From contig NZ_FXAU01000009.1 of the NCBI RefSeq assembly GCF_900177625.1, positions 62,001 to 126,000 of the forward strand: a stretch of 64,000 bases of DNA, written 5' to 3'. The translations under genes were made by a program, and so were the position numbers. The notes under the pieces were generated by a model. The model saw nothing but the letters and a program-made list of their open reading frames with translations. It was not told where the DNA came from and ran no database searches. Positions 51,654 to 60,466 of the stretch are shown here, one piece after another. The DNA comes from Sphingobacterium psychroaquaticum (lineage in GTDB: Bacteria; Bacteroidota; Bacteroidia; Sphingobacteriales; Sphingobacteriaceae). Position 1 is the stretch's first letter. Each line of letters begins with the position of its first letter.

Positions 51654-52688
51654 TTAGTATCTAAACTCTTTAATCACCTCTACTGCATACTTCACGTTAT
51701 CGAACGGAATATCTGGCATAATACCATGCCCAAGGTTGAAGATAAAACCTTCCTCACCACGCATTCTTTCGAACAGCTGATGAATTTTCGTTTTAATGAC
51801 TTTCTTATCGGCATACAAAACGAAAGGATCTAAGTTTCCTTGCACCGCAATACCTTGTGGTAACGACTGTTTAATGTTTTTCAGATCCGCATTCCAATCC
51901 ACCGAAATCACATCCGGGTTAGCTTCTACCATCATCGGTGCAAAAACCGAAGATCCCTTACAGAAAGAAATAACAGGAACTGTACGTTTTATATTTGCTA
52001 GAATATACTTGTTGTAATGATGCGAAAAATCACGGTAGTCATTCCATGATAGCGCAAGTGCCCAGCTATCAAATAACTGTATTGCATTTACGCCTGCATC
52101 AATCTGCATATTTAAATATGCGATGGTAACATCTGCAATTTTCTGCAATATCAAGTGAGCCAATTCAGGCTCATTGTTTAGAAGCAACTTCGTCAATTTA
52201 AAATCCTTCGAAGAGGCTCCTTCAACCAAATAGCTTAAAATAGTAAACGGTGCACCAGCGAAACCAATCAAGGGTATACGTCCTGCCAAGCGCTCCTGAA
52301 TAACTTTAATCGCGTCCGCTACGTACTGTAATTTATCCAAACAGTCGACCGTCAATTGCTCTGCATCAGCCAATGTTCTGACCGGATTACTAAAGCGTGG
52401 ACCAACCCCCTGCTCAAAAGAAAGATCTCCACCCATCGCTTCCGCCGTAACCAAGATATCAGAGAAAAGGATAGCCGCATCGATACCTAAAAGATCTACT
52501 GGAAGCATCGTTACATCTGCAGCAATCTCAGGGGTTTTGCACATCTCCAAGAAACTGTACTTGTTTTTAATCTCCCAGTACTCCGGCATAAAACGGCCTG
52601 CTTGACGCATCATCCATACGGGAGGTCTTTCTGTCTGCTGCGCTAAAGCAGCTCTGATAAATAAATCGTTTTGTAAAATTGTACTCAC
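51654..52688 (-). CDS. hemE: Uroporphyrinogen decarboxylase
   Basis: Decarboxylates the four acetate side chains of uroporphyrinogen III to give coproporphyrinogen III in the cytosol. 344 aa, normal length. Signature 1, RPPVWMMRQAGRFMPEYWEIK, includes the conserved arginine pair. Signature 2, GFAGAPFTILSYLVEG, and the later FDSWALALSW, FCKGSSVF and NLGHGIMPDIP match the family. The start abuts the end of the TPR gene (52689), so translation may be coupled. It is followed by hemJ. Together with the two-component system further upstream, this forms one probable transcript. Confidence 0.96.
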   Translation of the reverse strand: MSTILQNDLFIRAALAQQTERPPVWMMRQAGRFMPEYWEIKNKYSFLEMCKTPEIAADVTMLPVDLLGIDAAILFSDILVTAEAMGGDLSFEQGVGPRFSNPVRTLADAEQLTVDCLDKLQYVADAIKVIQERLAGRIPLIGFAGAPFTILSYLVEGASSKDFKLTKLLLNNEPELAHLILQKIADVTIAYLNMQIDAGVNAIQLFDSWALALSWNDYRDFSHHYNKYILANIKRTVPVISFCKGSSVFAPMMVEANPDVISVDWNADLKNIKQSLPQGIAVQGNLDPFVLYADKKVIKTKIHQLFERMRGEEGFIFNLGHGIMPDIPFDNVKYAVEVIKEFRY

Positions 52689-53204
52689 TTAGCTTTGTTT
52701 ATTTAATTCTATTTCTATTTTCTCGACAATACTATGCTGCCTTTCGGTCAGCTTCAACTTCTTCACTAAATCCAGGTAAACCGGAACACGCTCATAATTT
52801 TTCTTTCGCAAGGCGATATTAGCGAGATTGATCAGCACAAAAGCCTTCTCCGTGTCTCGCTTCCACGGTAAGCGGGAAGCCAACTGAAAATGATACTCCG
52901 CTTTATCAACATCTTCTTCTTTTAAAGCGATATTTCCCATCATGAACTCGTAGTAACCACGTCTGCCTTTACGGAGTTGATCGGGGTTCTTAATCTCAGC
53001 CAACAAGTTTTTTGTCTTCTCATAATCTTGTTTATGAAAAGCTTGTGTAGCCAAAAAAACAGTCCCTTCACGAAAATGGCTCCACACCAAATAACCTACC
53101 CCACCAGCGATATAAACAGCGATATTATAGTGCTGTGCGTAAATCGCATAAAGAAGAAATGCCACCGCAATACCGATGACAATCATTCTAACTCTTGTAT
53201 TCAT
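52689..53204 (-). CDS. Membrane-anchored TPR protein
   Basis: 171 aa. Two short hydrophobic helices at about 6-22 and 26-42 (RMIVIGIAVAFLLYAIYA, IAVYIAGGVGYLVW). Cytosolic TPR-type helices follow: FLATQAFHKQDYEKTKNLLAEIKN, YYEFMMGNIALKEEDVDKAEYHFQLASRLP, TEKAFVLINLANIALRKKNYERVPVYLDLV. No enzyme motif. It probably acts as a protein-protein scaffold. It sits between the response regulator (7 bp) and hemE (adjacent), so it is translated with them. The specific partner is unknown. Confidence 0.8.
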   Translation of the reverse strand: MNTRVRMIVIGIAVAFLLYAIYAQHYNIAVYIAGGVGYLVWSHFREGTVFLATQAFHKQDYEKTKNLLAEIKNPDQLRKGRRGYYEFMMGNIALKEEDVDKAEYHFQLASRLPWKRDTEKAFVLINLANIALRKKNYERVPVYLDLVKKLKLTERQHSIVEKIEIELNKQS

Positions 53205-53211
53205 CCGCGCG

Positions 53212-53922
53212 CTATACTGTTGGTGTATCGGTAAACTTATAGCCCACCCCTCTTATCGAGTGAAAGTAAACAGGATGCTTTTGGTCGGGTTCAAAGTACT
53301 TACGGAAAGTTAAAATAAAGTTATCGATCGTACGGGTAGAAGGATATACATCATAGTTCCAAACGGTTTCCAAAATCTGTTCGCGCGAAACGGCTTCGTT
53401 CTTGCGCTCGATCAATAACTTCAGCAACATGGTCTCTTTCTTCGTCAATGAAGTGATCGTTCCATCCGCATGATGCAACTCGAACGAATTGAAATAAATC
53501 GTCTTATCCCCAATCGTGTACGAATTAAATTCTTTCAGATCATCTGGCTTTAATCCACGACGGATTAAATTGCCAACCCGTAGAATGAGCTCCTCCAAGT
53601 TGAAAGGCTTAACCAAATAATCATCGGCTCCTTTCTTCAACCCCGTGATACGGTCTTCACTGCTGTTTTTAGCCGTTAAGAACATAATCGGAACCTCCGT
53701 GTTCTGCAAGCGGATAGTCTCTGCCACCTGAAATCCATCGATCTCAGGAATCATAACATCTAGAATAATCAGGTTAAAGCGCTCTTCTTTAAATATCTTC
53801 AATGCTTTTTTACCATCCGTAGCTGTTGTCACCCGGTAGCCTTCTAGCTCTAGGTTTAACTTGATGGCTTCTAAAAGATGTTCTTCATCTTCAACTAAAA
53901 GTATACGTTGTTTAGCTTGCAT
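53212..53922 (-). CDS. OmpR/PhoB-family response regulator
   Basis: DNA-binding response regulator, 236 aa from the chosen start. The receiver domain has LLVEDEEHLL, the phospho-acceptor aspartate in LIILDVMIPEIDGF, MFLTAKN and KKGADDYLVKPF. The C-terminal winged helix contains LTKKETMLLKLLIERKNEAVSREQILETVW and SIRGVGYKF. The ATG at 53922 (MQAKQRILLVEDE) is close to the domain start. An ATG three codons earlier (53931) is also possible. It overlaps the end of the sensor kinase gene by about 11-20 bp, indicating translational coupling. Its target genes are not visible; the TPR and haem genes downstream are candidates. Confidence 0.93.
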   Translation of the reverse strand: MQAKQRILLVEDEEHLLEAIKLNLELEGYRVTTATDGKKALKIFKEERFNLIILDVMIPEIDGFQVAETIRLQNTEVPIMFLTAKNSSEDRITGLKKGADDYLVKPFNLEELILRVGNLIRRGLKPDDLKEFNSYTIGDKTIYFNSFELHHADGTITSLTKKETMLLKLLIERKNEAVSREQILETVWNYDVYPSTRTIDNFILTFRKYFEPDQKHPVYFHSIRGVGYKFTDTPTV

Positions 53923-54790
53923 AATTTTCAAATGTTACTTCAAAAATACTCCCCGAAGGAGTGTTATCTTTAACTTTAATAGTGGCATTATGTTTCTGTA
54001 GTACCGTTTTCACAATATACAACCCTAAACCTGTGCCTTTGGTTTTACGCGTAGCTTCACTTCCTACCCGATAAAACTTATTAAATATAAACTTTTTTTC
54101 TTCTTCCGGAATGCCTTCTCCGTGATCCGCTACAGAAAAGACAATTTTTCCGTCTTCTTTCTGCTTCAAAACCACAACGACATTCGCGCACGGTGGCGAA
54201 TATTTAATGGCATTCTCAATTAGATTATTCACGACATTGGTAATCGCAAATTTATCGGCATGAAGCACAATTTCCTCGTCTAATTGTGGCTTGATAATTT
54301 GTGAACTACACGCATTCTTTTGCAATCGATCAACCACATTTGCAACCACCTCCGTCAGATTAAATTCTTCTTTTGGCAGATTGAAACTACGGTTTTCCAA
54401 CTTGGTTGTCAATAAGACATTCTCCACCAAGTCATCCAAACGCTCAATATCCTTTAACGAATTTCCAAGGAACATCTTCTGTTGCTCGCGGTCGAGTTCT
54501 CGCTTCAGGATGGTTTGGATATATAATTTCACAGAAGCAAGAGGTGATTTTAGCTCATGTGTGACAGCTAACAAGAAATTCTGTTGTTGCTGCTGCTGTT
54601 TGTGCTCTCTGGAAATGAGTTTCTTCAGTCTAAACGCTCCCCATGAGAAGATCAATAAAAAGAAAATCCCCTCACCGATAATCATGCCCTTACGTTCTGG
54701 TTCATATTGCACCAGTAAATAACCCCACCAGCCCAATTGCATAACCGCATAAAAAACCAAAAAATAAAAGAGAACTAAGGCTTTCTTCAT
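53912..54790 (-). CDS. Sensor histidine kinase without a periplasmic sensor domain
   Basis: 292 aa. Two transmembrane helices near residues 1-25 and 38-56 are joined by a loop of only about 12 residues, so there is almost no periplasmic domain. A glutamine run (KQQQQQQNF) precedes the H-box LLAVTHELKSPLASVKLYIQT with the phospho-histidine. The N-box NLIENAIKYS, G1 DHGEGIPEEE, F-box and G2 GTGLGLYIVK are all present. The start at 54790 (MKKALVLFYF) is supported by the perfect -7 box at 54812-54819, which overlaps a longer frame opening at 54814. It overlaps the response regulator gene. Confidence 0.92.
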   Translation of the reverse strand: MKKALVLFYFLVFYAVMQLGWWGYLLVQYEPERKGMIIGEGIFFLLIFSWGAFRLKKLISREHKQQQQQQNFLLAVTHELKSPLASVKLYIQTILKRELDREQQKMFLGNSLKDIERLDDLVENVLLTTKLENRSFNLPKEEFNLTEVVANVVDRLQKNACSSQIIKPQLDEEIVLHADKFAITNVVNNLIENAIKYSPPCANVVVVLKQKEDGKIVFSVADHGEGIPEEEKKFIFNKFYRVGSEATRKTKGTGLGLYIVKTVLQKHNATIKVKDNTPSGSIFEVTFENYAS

Positions 54791-54811
54791 GTATAGTATA
54801 TCAATTTTACA

Positions 54812-54819
54812 CAAAAGTA
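54812..54819 (-). promoter_or_regulatory. Putative -7 promoter box of the kinase-regulator-hem operon
   Basis: TACTTTTG on the minus strand, a perfect TAnnTTTG, 21 bp before the kinase ATG. No clear -33 box. Confidence 0.5.
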
Positions 54820-54892
54820 ACTATTTGTACATCTGAAAGAAAATACTAAACAGATTTTGACACTAATAGGAAGAATGAACATATTTTTTATC

Positions 54893-54900
54893 TAATTTTG
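54893..54900 (+). promoter_or_regulatory. Putative -7 promoter box of the YjjG-type gene
   Basis: TAATTTTG, a perfect TAnnTTTG, only 3 nt before the ATG at 54904, which would give a leaderless or nearly leaderless mRNA. Confidence 0.4.
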
Positions 54901-54903
54901 TAC

Positions 54904-55605
54904 ATGTTTTTTCAGAAAAAAGATATCTTCTTCGACCTCGATCATACCATTTGGGACTTTGACCGCAACGCAGAAGAAACGCTACATGAGCTCTACTATC
55001 GTTACGATTTTGACAAACTCTTTAATCGCCAGAACTCCTCCGAATTTATTGAAACATATACTGTCAACAACCATCGTCTGTGGGATTTATACCACCACGG
55101 AAAGATAGACAAGGCCACCCTACGCAGTGCACGCTTTGCCGATACATTTTCGCAGTTAGGGGTAGACCCAGCTTTGTTTCCAACTGATTTCGAGGAAGAC
55201 TATTTGGCAATTTGTCCAACGAAGACAAACTTGTTTCCTCATGCCCACGAGACCTTGGAGTATCTACAAAAAAAGTACACCTTGCATTTAATATCAAATG
55301 GCTTTAAAGAAGCGTGTGAGAAAAAACTGGCACACAGCAATCTTGCCCCTTATTTTAAAACTATTGTGATTTCAGAGAATGTAGGAGTCAATAAGCCCAA
55401 CCCCCAGATATTTGATTATGCCCTCCGAAATGGGGCTGCTGAGGTGGGACACTCGATTATGATTGGTGATAACCTAGATGCGGATGTTCGTGGCGCACAG
55501 AATTTCGGAATGGATGCTATTTTCTTTAATGCCATAGCAGCCGAAAAGCCGACTGACGTCAAGTACATGATTCACGACTTAAAGGAGCTGCAATCGTTTT
55601 TTTAA
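54904..55605 (+). CDS. HAD-superfamily nucleotidase, YjjG family
   Basis: 233-aa cytosolic phosphatase. YjjG enzymes dephosphorylate non-canonical pyrimidine nucleotides. HAD motif I is FFDLDHTIWDFD, motif II LHLISNG, the lysine motif III GVNKPNP, and motif IV IGDNLDADVRGAQNFG. The helical cap (about 20-90) is typical of the class. The frame can be extended two codons to a TTG at 54898, but the ATG at 54904 (MFFQKKDIFFDLDHT) fits homologues. It is divergent from the sensor kinase gene. A TAnnTTTG box is 3 nt upstream of the ATG. Confidence 0.88.
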   Translation: MFFQKKDIFFDLDHTIWDFDRNAEETLHELYYRYDFDKLFNRQNSSEFIETYTVNNHRLWDLYHHGKIDKATLRSARFADTFSQLGVDPALFPTDFEEDYLAICPTKTNLFPHAHETLEYLQKKYTLHLISNGFKEACEKKLAHSNLAPYFKTIVISENVGVNKPNPQIFDYALRNGAAEVGHSIMIGDNLDADVRGAQNFGMDAIFFNAIAAEKPTDVKYMIHDLKELQSFF

Positions 55606-55700
55606 GATTTTCAGGCTCCTAACTATTCGTCTTAGCCTGCCCTAATCGGACACGAGCCACAGGCTCGCGCCAGCGAAGCTACAAACAAGAACGATCAAGC

Positions 55701-56994
55701 CGCCAACGAAACAAGAGCGCCCACCCTTGAACGTCATATCGACGATAGGAGATATCTATCAACTGTACAGGTGAACTAACGGATGCGCAGTACTCGTATC
55801 CGGAGTATTGTCTATAGATCCCTCCTCGTACCTCGTTCGGGATGACGATATAGTTGTAGAATAAATGAACGAGAAACTGTGTACGATAGTTGTACACGTA
55901 TAGCGAAGAATAACCCGCCAACGAAACAAGAGCGTCCACCCCTGAACGTCATATCGACGACAGGAGATATCTATTACCTGTACAGGTGAACTAACGGATG
56001 CGCAGTACTCGTATCCGGAGTATTGTCTGTAGATCCCGCCTCCTACCTCGCTGGGGATGACGGTATAGTTGTAGAAAAATGAACGAGAAACTGTGTACGA
56101 TAGTTGTACGCGTATAGCGAAGAATAACCCGCCAACGAAACAAGAGCGTCCACCCCTGAACGTCATATCGACGACAGGAGATATCTATTACCTGTACAGG
56201 TGAACTAACGGATGCGCAGTACTCGTATCCGGAGTATTGTCTGTAGATCCCGCCTCCTACCTCGCTGGGGATGACGGTATAGTTGTAGAAAAATGAACGA
56301 GAAACTGTGTACGATAGTTGTACGCGTATAGCGAAGAATAACCCGCCAACGAAACAAGAGCGCCCCACCCTTGAACGTCATATCGACGACAGGAGATATC
56401 TATCAACTGTACAGGTGAACTAACGGATACGCAATGCTCGTATCCGAAGTATTGTCTATAGATCCCTCCTCGTACCTCGTTCGGGATGACGATATAGTTG
56501 TAGAAAAATGAACGAGAAACTGTGTACGATAGTTGTACGCGTATAGCGAAGAATAACCCGCCAACGAAACAAGAGCGCCCCACCCTTGAACGTCATATCG
56601 ACGACAGGAGATATCTATCAACTGTACAGGTGAACTAACGGATACGCAGTGCTCGTATCCGGAGTATTGGCTGTAGATCCCTCCTCGTACCTCGCTGGGG
56701 ATGACGATATAGTTATAGAATAAATATGAAAAGGAGACTGTGTACGATAGTTGTACACGTATAGCGAAGAATAACCCGCCAACGAAACAAGAACGCCCAC
56801 CCCTGAACGTCATATCGACGATAGGAGATATCTATCAACTGTACAGGTGAACTAACTTATATGCAGTGCTCGTATCCGGAGTATTGTCTGTAGATCCCGC
56901 CTCGTACCTCGCTGGGGATGACGATATAGTTGTAGAATAAATGAACGAGAAACTGTGTACGATAGTTGTACGCGTATAGCGAAGAATAACCCAC
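55701..56994. repeat. Six tandem copies of a ~215 bp non-coding unit
   Basis: The anchor CGCCAACGAAACAAG starts copies at 55701, 55916, 56130, 56344, 56559 and 56777, with the last copy ending near 56994. Periods are 214-218 bp. Each unit holds AACGTCATATCGACGACAGG followed by AGATATCTAT, then GGAGTATTGTCTGTAGATCC, a GGGATGACG block, and GTGTACGATAGTTGTACGCG. Copies differ by few substitutions, copies two and three being almost identical. Unit length is not a multiple of three, and the open frames across it (for example minus-strand frames of 86-136 codons) are read-through of repeats, not genes. The array fills the gap between the YjjG-type gene and the DUF1080 gene. Confidence 0.93.
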
Positions 56995-56999
56995 AAAAC

Positions 57000-57044
57000 A
57001 AAATAGCGTGTAAAGATTTGAAACAAACCCTTACACGCTATTTT
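57000..57044 (-). terminator. Hairpin terminator after the DUF1080 gene
   Basis: AAAATAGCGTGTAA (57000-57013) pairs perfectly with TTACACGCTATTTT (57031-57044) around a 17-nt loop. It lies 19 bp past the stop codon of the minus-strand gene and directly abuts the tandem array. Confidence 0.7.
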
Positions 57045-57062
57045 ATGTCCATATTAAAGGCC

Positions 57063-57881
57063 TTACAATACCTTCATTGTAACGTTCTTGATCCACACAT
57101 CGTCACCGTGATCTTGGAAACCAACCACACCAGATTTAGTCTTACCTCCTACATGGTTCAACAACTCAAAAGCAAGTGGCCATTTCGCCTGACTAAATTT
57201 ACTACTCTGCAACAAGGCTGTCCATTCAGGAGTCCAAAGCGTATACTCTACCACTTTTGCTCCATTTTGATAGTGCGTTACTTTACCGTTGTTCACTACA
57301 ATCTTCGCTTTATTCCATTCCCCTGCAGGCTTACCATTTTGTGGTTTTGCTGGTATCATATCATACAGTGAACCTGATTTCCGATTATCGTCCACCCCTT
57401 GTTTCGCATCAGGGTGATTATCATTATCCAACAATTGGTACTCCGGGCTTGAAATATAGATCGGTTGTCCCTTCACCTCTTTCGCCAAGAAGAATACACC
57501 TGAGTTTCCGGCATGCGATATCTTCCATTCAAACTCAAATTCGAAATTCTGGAAATCATGCGCAAATATAATATCTCCACCCTCAGCCTTTTCAACACCT
57601 TCAGGCTTCTTCGAAAATTTCAACGAACCGTCCTCAATCGACCATTTCGTCGGCACATGATCCTTGTTATATCCACGCCATCCATTCAAGGATGAACCAT
57701 CAAAAAGCACATAAGCACCACTCTTGTTCTTCTTAAAAGTCTTGATATCTGCTTTTGGCAAGCTGGTGTTCAGCTCATAATTTGGCGCCTGTTGAACAAA
57801 GCTGCCTTTCCCTTGTGCGCTACATGCGAGCACGGCAACCATCATCGCTGCGCTTAATCCGTAAGCTATTTTATTTTTCAT
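57063..57881 (-). CDS. 3-keto-disaccharide hydrolase-type protein (DUF1080), exported
   Basis: 272 aa with a signal sequence and a possible lipobox LAC (Cys20). DUF1080 members have a concanavalin-like jellyroll fold. Some cleave 3-keto-glucosides, others only bind sugars. Conserved stretches are VLFDGSSLNGWRGY, GGDIIFAHDFQNFEFEFEWKIS, AGNSGVFFLAKE, SPEYQLLDNDNHPDA, GEWNKAKIVVNNGKVTHYQNG and the C-terminal GVVGFQDHGDDVWIKNVTMK. It is probably periplasmic. It is preceded on the same strand by a TonB-dependent receptor gene ending 54 bp away, but the two are not tightly spaced. The real substrate is unknown. Confidence 0.87.
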   Translation of the reverse strand: MKNKIAYGLSAAMMVAVLACSAQGKGSFVQQAPNYELNTSLPKADIKTFKKNKSGAYVLFDGSSLNGWRGYNKDHVPTKWSIEDGSLKFSKKPEGVEKAEGGDIIFAHDFQNFEFEFEWKISHAGNSGVFFLAKEVKGQPIYISSPEYQLLDNDNHPDAKQGVDDNRKSGSLYDMIPAKPQNGKPAGEWNKAKIVVNNGKVTHYQNGAKVVEYTLWTPEWTALLQSSKFSQAKWPLAFELLNHVGGKTKSGVVGFQDHGDDVWIKNVTMKVL

Positions 57882-57934
57882 ATTTTTAAACGGGTTTAGT
57901 TTGATCTGTTAAATCTAGATAAATAATTTATCTT

Positions 57935-60385
57935 TTAAAAATTACCACCATTTTCATCCATTCCACTATCGTTTTGCGGACGTTTCTTGCTGCTATTATC
58001 TTGCGTTCCAAAACGGTATGAGAACGAAAGATTAAACATACGTTTCATCCAACGGTGCTCAAAGCTGGAGTTGATCTGTGGGGTAATCGTTGTCGCTCCA
58101 AAACGGCGGGTATCCAGTAAATCGCGCACATTCAAAGCTAAACTAGCACGCTTATTCATAAATTCCTTCTTGACCGCAACATCGATCCCTGTCATATACT
58201 TTGTTTTCCCTTGCGGTCTAATATTTGGCGCATAATAATCGCCACGTACCTGCATAGACCAAGTGCTGGTAAATTTTAAATTTGTATTGATGTTCGTGTT
58301 CCAGTTAAAGCCTTTTTGTTCCTGGATATCATAATCGCTGTTTCCTTCAAATTTATTATAGAAGAAATTACCGTTCCACGTGACATCCCACCATTTCGTC
58401 ACATTCACCTTTGAAATCAACTCCAAACCAGCCACATTCGAGCTCGTTAAGTTCTCCCACTTACTATAGGTTACGCTGTTATCATCCACATTATAAATAT
58501 AAGGCTGCATAACATCATTCATTCGACGATAGTACAAGGTGCTGATGAAGTTCCACTTGCTGTAGAATTTAGCGAAACTCAGTTCCAGGGAATGGATATC
58601 TTCTGGCATCAAGTTAGGATTTCCTTCCCGACGATTCATCTCATCGGACACGTCCGGGAAAGGATTAACCTGCCATCCACGTGGGCGTTGCACGCGGCGC
58701 GTATAGCTCAGCTGTACCTTATCCCCACTTGCACCAACCTCATACGTTAAAAAAGCACTTGGATACCATCTAAAATAATCTAAACCACCTTTCGTTTCCT
58801 CCTGCCCCACGGGGATACTCGGATCTTTAGTAAAGTAGCTCGTGTTCAAAATAGCTTGCTCCGCACGTATCCCGATTTGATAACCGAGGCGTTTGGTTAG
58901 TTTATTCTGATAATTTGCGTACCAAGCATGCACCGTGTTGGTCATATCGAAATCATTACTGATACTATAGTCTGGGTAATAATTGTTGTCTTGGACATTC
59001 AATGTATCCGAAAACTGCGTATCGAAGGATTTACGAATAATCATCCGGTATCCGGCTTCAAACTTACTGTCTTCACCTAATGGCAAAATATAGTCCAACT
59101 GGATATTAATTACCTTACCATCTTCGCTCGTATTATTGATACGGCCATCGTTCGGCATACCCGAAGAATAGGTTTGTATAAAATCATTCACCCCATCTTC
59201 CGTATCACGTCCGTAGCTAAAGTTAGCCGTTAACTCTGATCCTTCTCGTCTAAATTTTCTGGAAAAATCTAAATTCAAATCATAACCTAAGTCGCTCTCA
59301 TCCTGTGTCGAAGTACGCGTACTCGTTCCATTCAAGGTAGGATGGTTGCGGTACGTGTAAAAAAGACTCGAACTGCGATCATTATCACGGATACTCAGAT
59401 TCCCCGATACGCCAATGGTCGTTTTATCATCGATAAAATAATCAGCACCAAGCTTGAAAGTATTATTAATTCCTTTACGCGAGCTCTCCTCTGTGTTGTT
59501 AATCTCACTATTGTTATGCAGATAACGGTTATTACGCAGACCAGAACCCGGGCTATTGCGTCTATTAAAATTATAACTCCCAAAGTAATTGAATTTACGA
59601 TCGCGGTAGTTAAGCGTTACCCCGGCCATATAGTTGTTGTATGAACCACCGGATGCATTCACACTTCCATTTAAGCCGGTCCGTATATTCTTTTTGAGTA
59701 CAATATTGATAATACCAGACTGACCTTCAGCATCGTATTTAGAGGATGGATTCGTTATAATTTCAACTTTATCAATTGCATTGGCGGGGAGCGATTGCAA
59801 CAGCGAATTAATATCACTGCCTGCCATGGCCGATTCTTTACCGTCAATCAATATTTTAACGGCATTGGATCCGCGAAGCGAAACCGATCCATCCATATCC
59901 ACCTGCAATGTTGGCACATTGGCCAACAAATCTGAAGCCGTACCGCCCACACTAACCAAACTTTGCGACACATCAAACACTTTGCGATCGATGCCTAGCT
60001 TCATTTCAGCAGCTCGACCTTCAACTTTGATCTCTTGTAATGTGTTTCCATCGTCACGCAGACGAATCGTGCCCAAATTTGTTCCAGAAGTAGCTTGAAT
60101 TTTGATATTATCCTGCAGCACATCTTGCTTACCCACATACGTTATACGGATGGCATATGTCCCAAAATCTACTGCATTAAAAAGAAGTACACCATCTACA
60201 TTCGTTTGCGCACCTTGCACGTAAGCTTTACTCTGTTGGTCCAACAGAGCAGCGCTAGCACCAATAATAGGTTCATTGGTTTCCGCATCGACAATAAGCG
60301 CCTGAAGTTTACCCTGTTGGGCAAGAAGGAAAAAAGGAGCACTTAGAAAAAAGAAAAGCAGTTTAAGTTTTTTAGGGAACAGCAT
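57935..60385 (-). CDS. TonB-dependent receptor with carboxypeptidase-regulatory domain
   Basis: 816-aa outer-membrane receptor, not of the SusC type. Signal peptide about 1-22 (FFLLAQQ). A carboxypeptidase-regulatory-like domain covers about 25-105 (GKLQALIVDAETNEPIIGASAALLDQ). The plug follows with DVSQSLVSVGGTASDLLANVPTLQVDMDGSVSLRGSNAVKILIDGKES and IDKVEIITNPSSKYDAEGQSGIINIVLKKN. A 22-strand-type barrel with an outer-membrane-barrel family pattern follows (FRWYPSAFLTYE, YTRRVQRPRGWQVNPFPD). The C-terminus is GMDENGGNF after the last strand SFSYRFG. The ligand is unknown. A near-consensus -7 box (AATATTTG) lies 4 nt before the ATG. Confidence 0.9.
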   Translation of the reverse strand: MLFPKKLKLLFFFLSAPFFLLAQQGKLQALIVDAETNEPIIGASAALLDQQSKAYVQGAQTNVDGVLLFNAVDFGTYAIRITYVGKQDVLQDNIKIQATSGTNLGTIRLRDDGNTLQEIKVEGRAAEMKLGIDRKVFDVSQSLVSVGGTASDLLANVPTLQVDMDGSVSLRGSNAVKILIDGKESAMAGSDINSLLQSLPANAIDKVEIITNPSSKYDAEGQSGIINIVLKKNIRTGLNGSVNASGGSYNNYMAGVTLNYRDRKFNYFGSYNFNRRNSPGSGLRNNRYLHNNSEINNTEESSRKGINNTFKLGADYFIDDKTTIGVSGNLSIRDNDRSSSLFYTYRNHPTLNGTSTRTSTQDESDLGYDLNLDFSRKFRREGSELTANFSYGRDTEDGVNDFIQTYSSGMPNDGRINNTSEDGKVINIQLDYILPLGEDSKFEAGYRMIIRKSFDTQFSDTLNVQDNNYYPDYSISNDFDMTNTVHAWYANYQNKLTKRLGYQIGIRAEQAILNTSYFTKDPSIPVGQEETKGGLDYFRWYPSAFLTYEVGASGDKVQLSYTRRVQRPRGWQVNPFPDVSDEMNRREGNPNLMPEDIHSLELSFAKFYSKWNFISTLYYRRMNDVMQPYIYNVDDNSVTYSKWENLTSSNVAGLELISKVNVTKWWDVTWNGNFFYNKFEGNSDYDIQEQKGFNWNTNINTNLKFTSTWSMQVRGDYYAPNIRPQGKTKYMTGIDVAVKKEFMNKRASLALNVRDLLDTRRFGATTITPQINSSFEHRWMKRMFNLSFSYRFGTQDNSSKKRPQNDSGMDENGGNF

Positions 60386-60466
60386 GTTACAAATATTCGT
60401 TTCTGCAAAAAAACAAAATATTACTAGCTATTAACCTATCGTAACCGTATTATTACGAGTCGAAAA

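Noticed and set aside
55701..56994. CRISPR-like array
   Set aside because: Contiguous copies of 215 bp without unique spacers.
55679..57026. Several overlapping minus-strand frames of 60-136 codons (for example with a repeated SFFYNYTVIPSEV pattern)
   Set aside because: They are all read-through of the 215-bp tandem units in different frames. Unit length is not divisible by three and there are no start-site or family signals.
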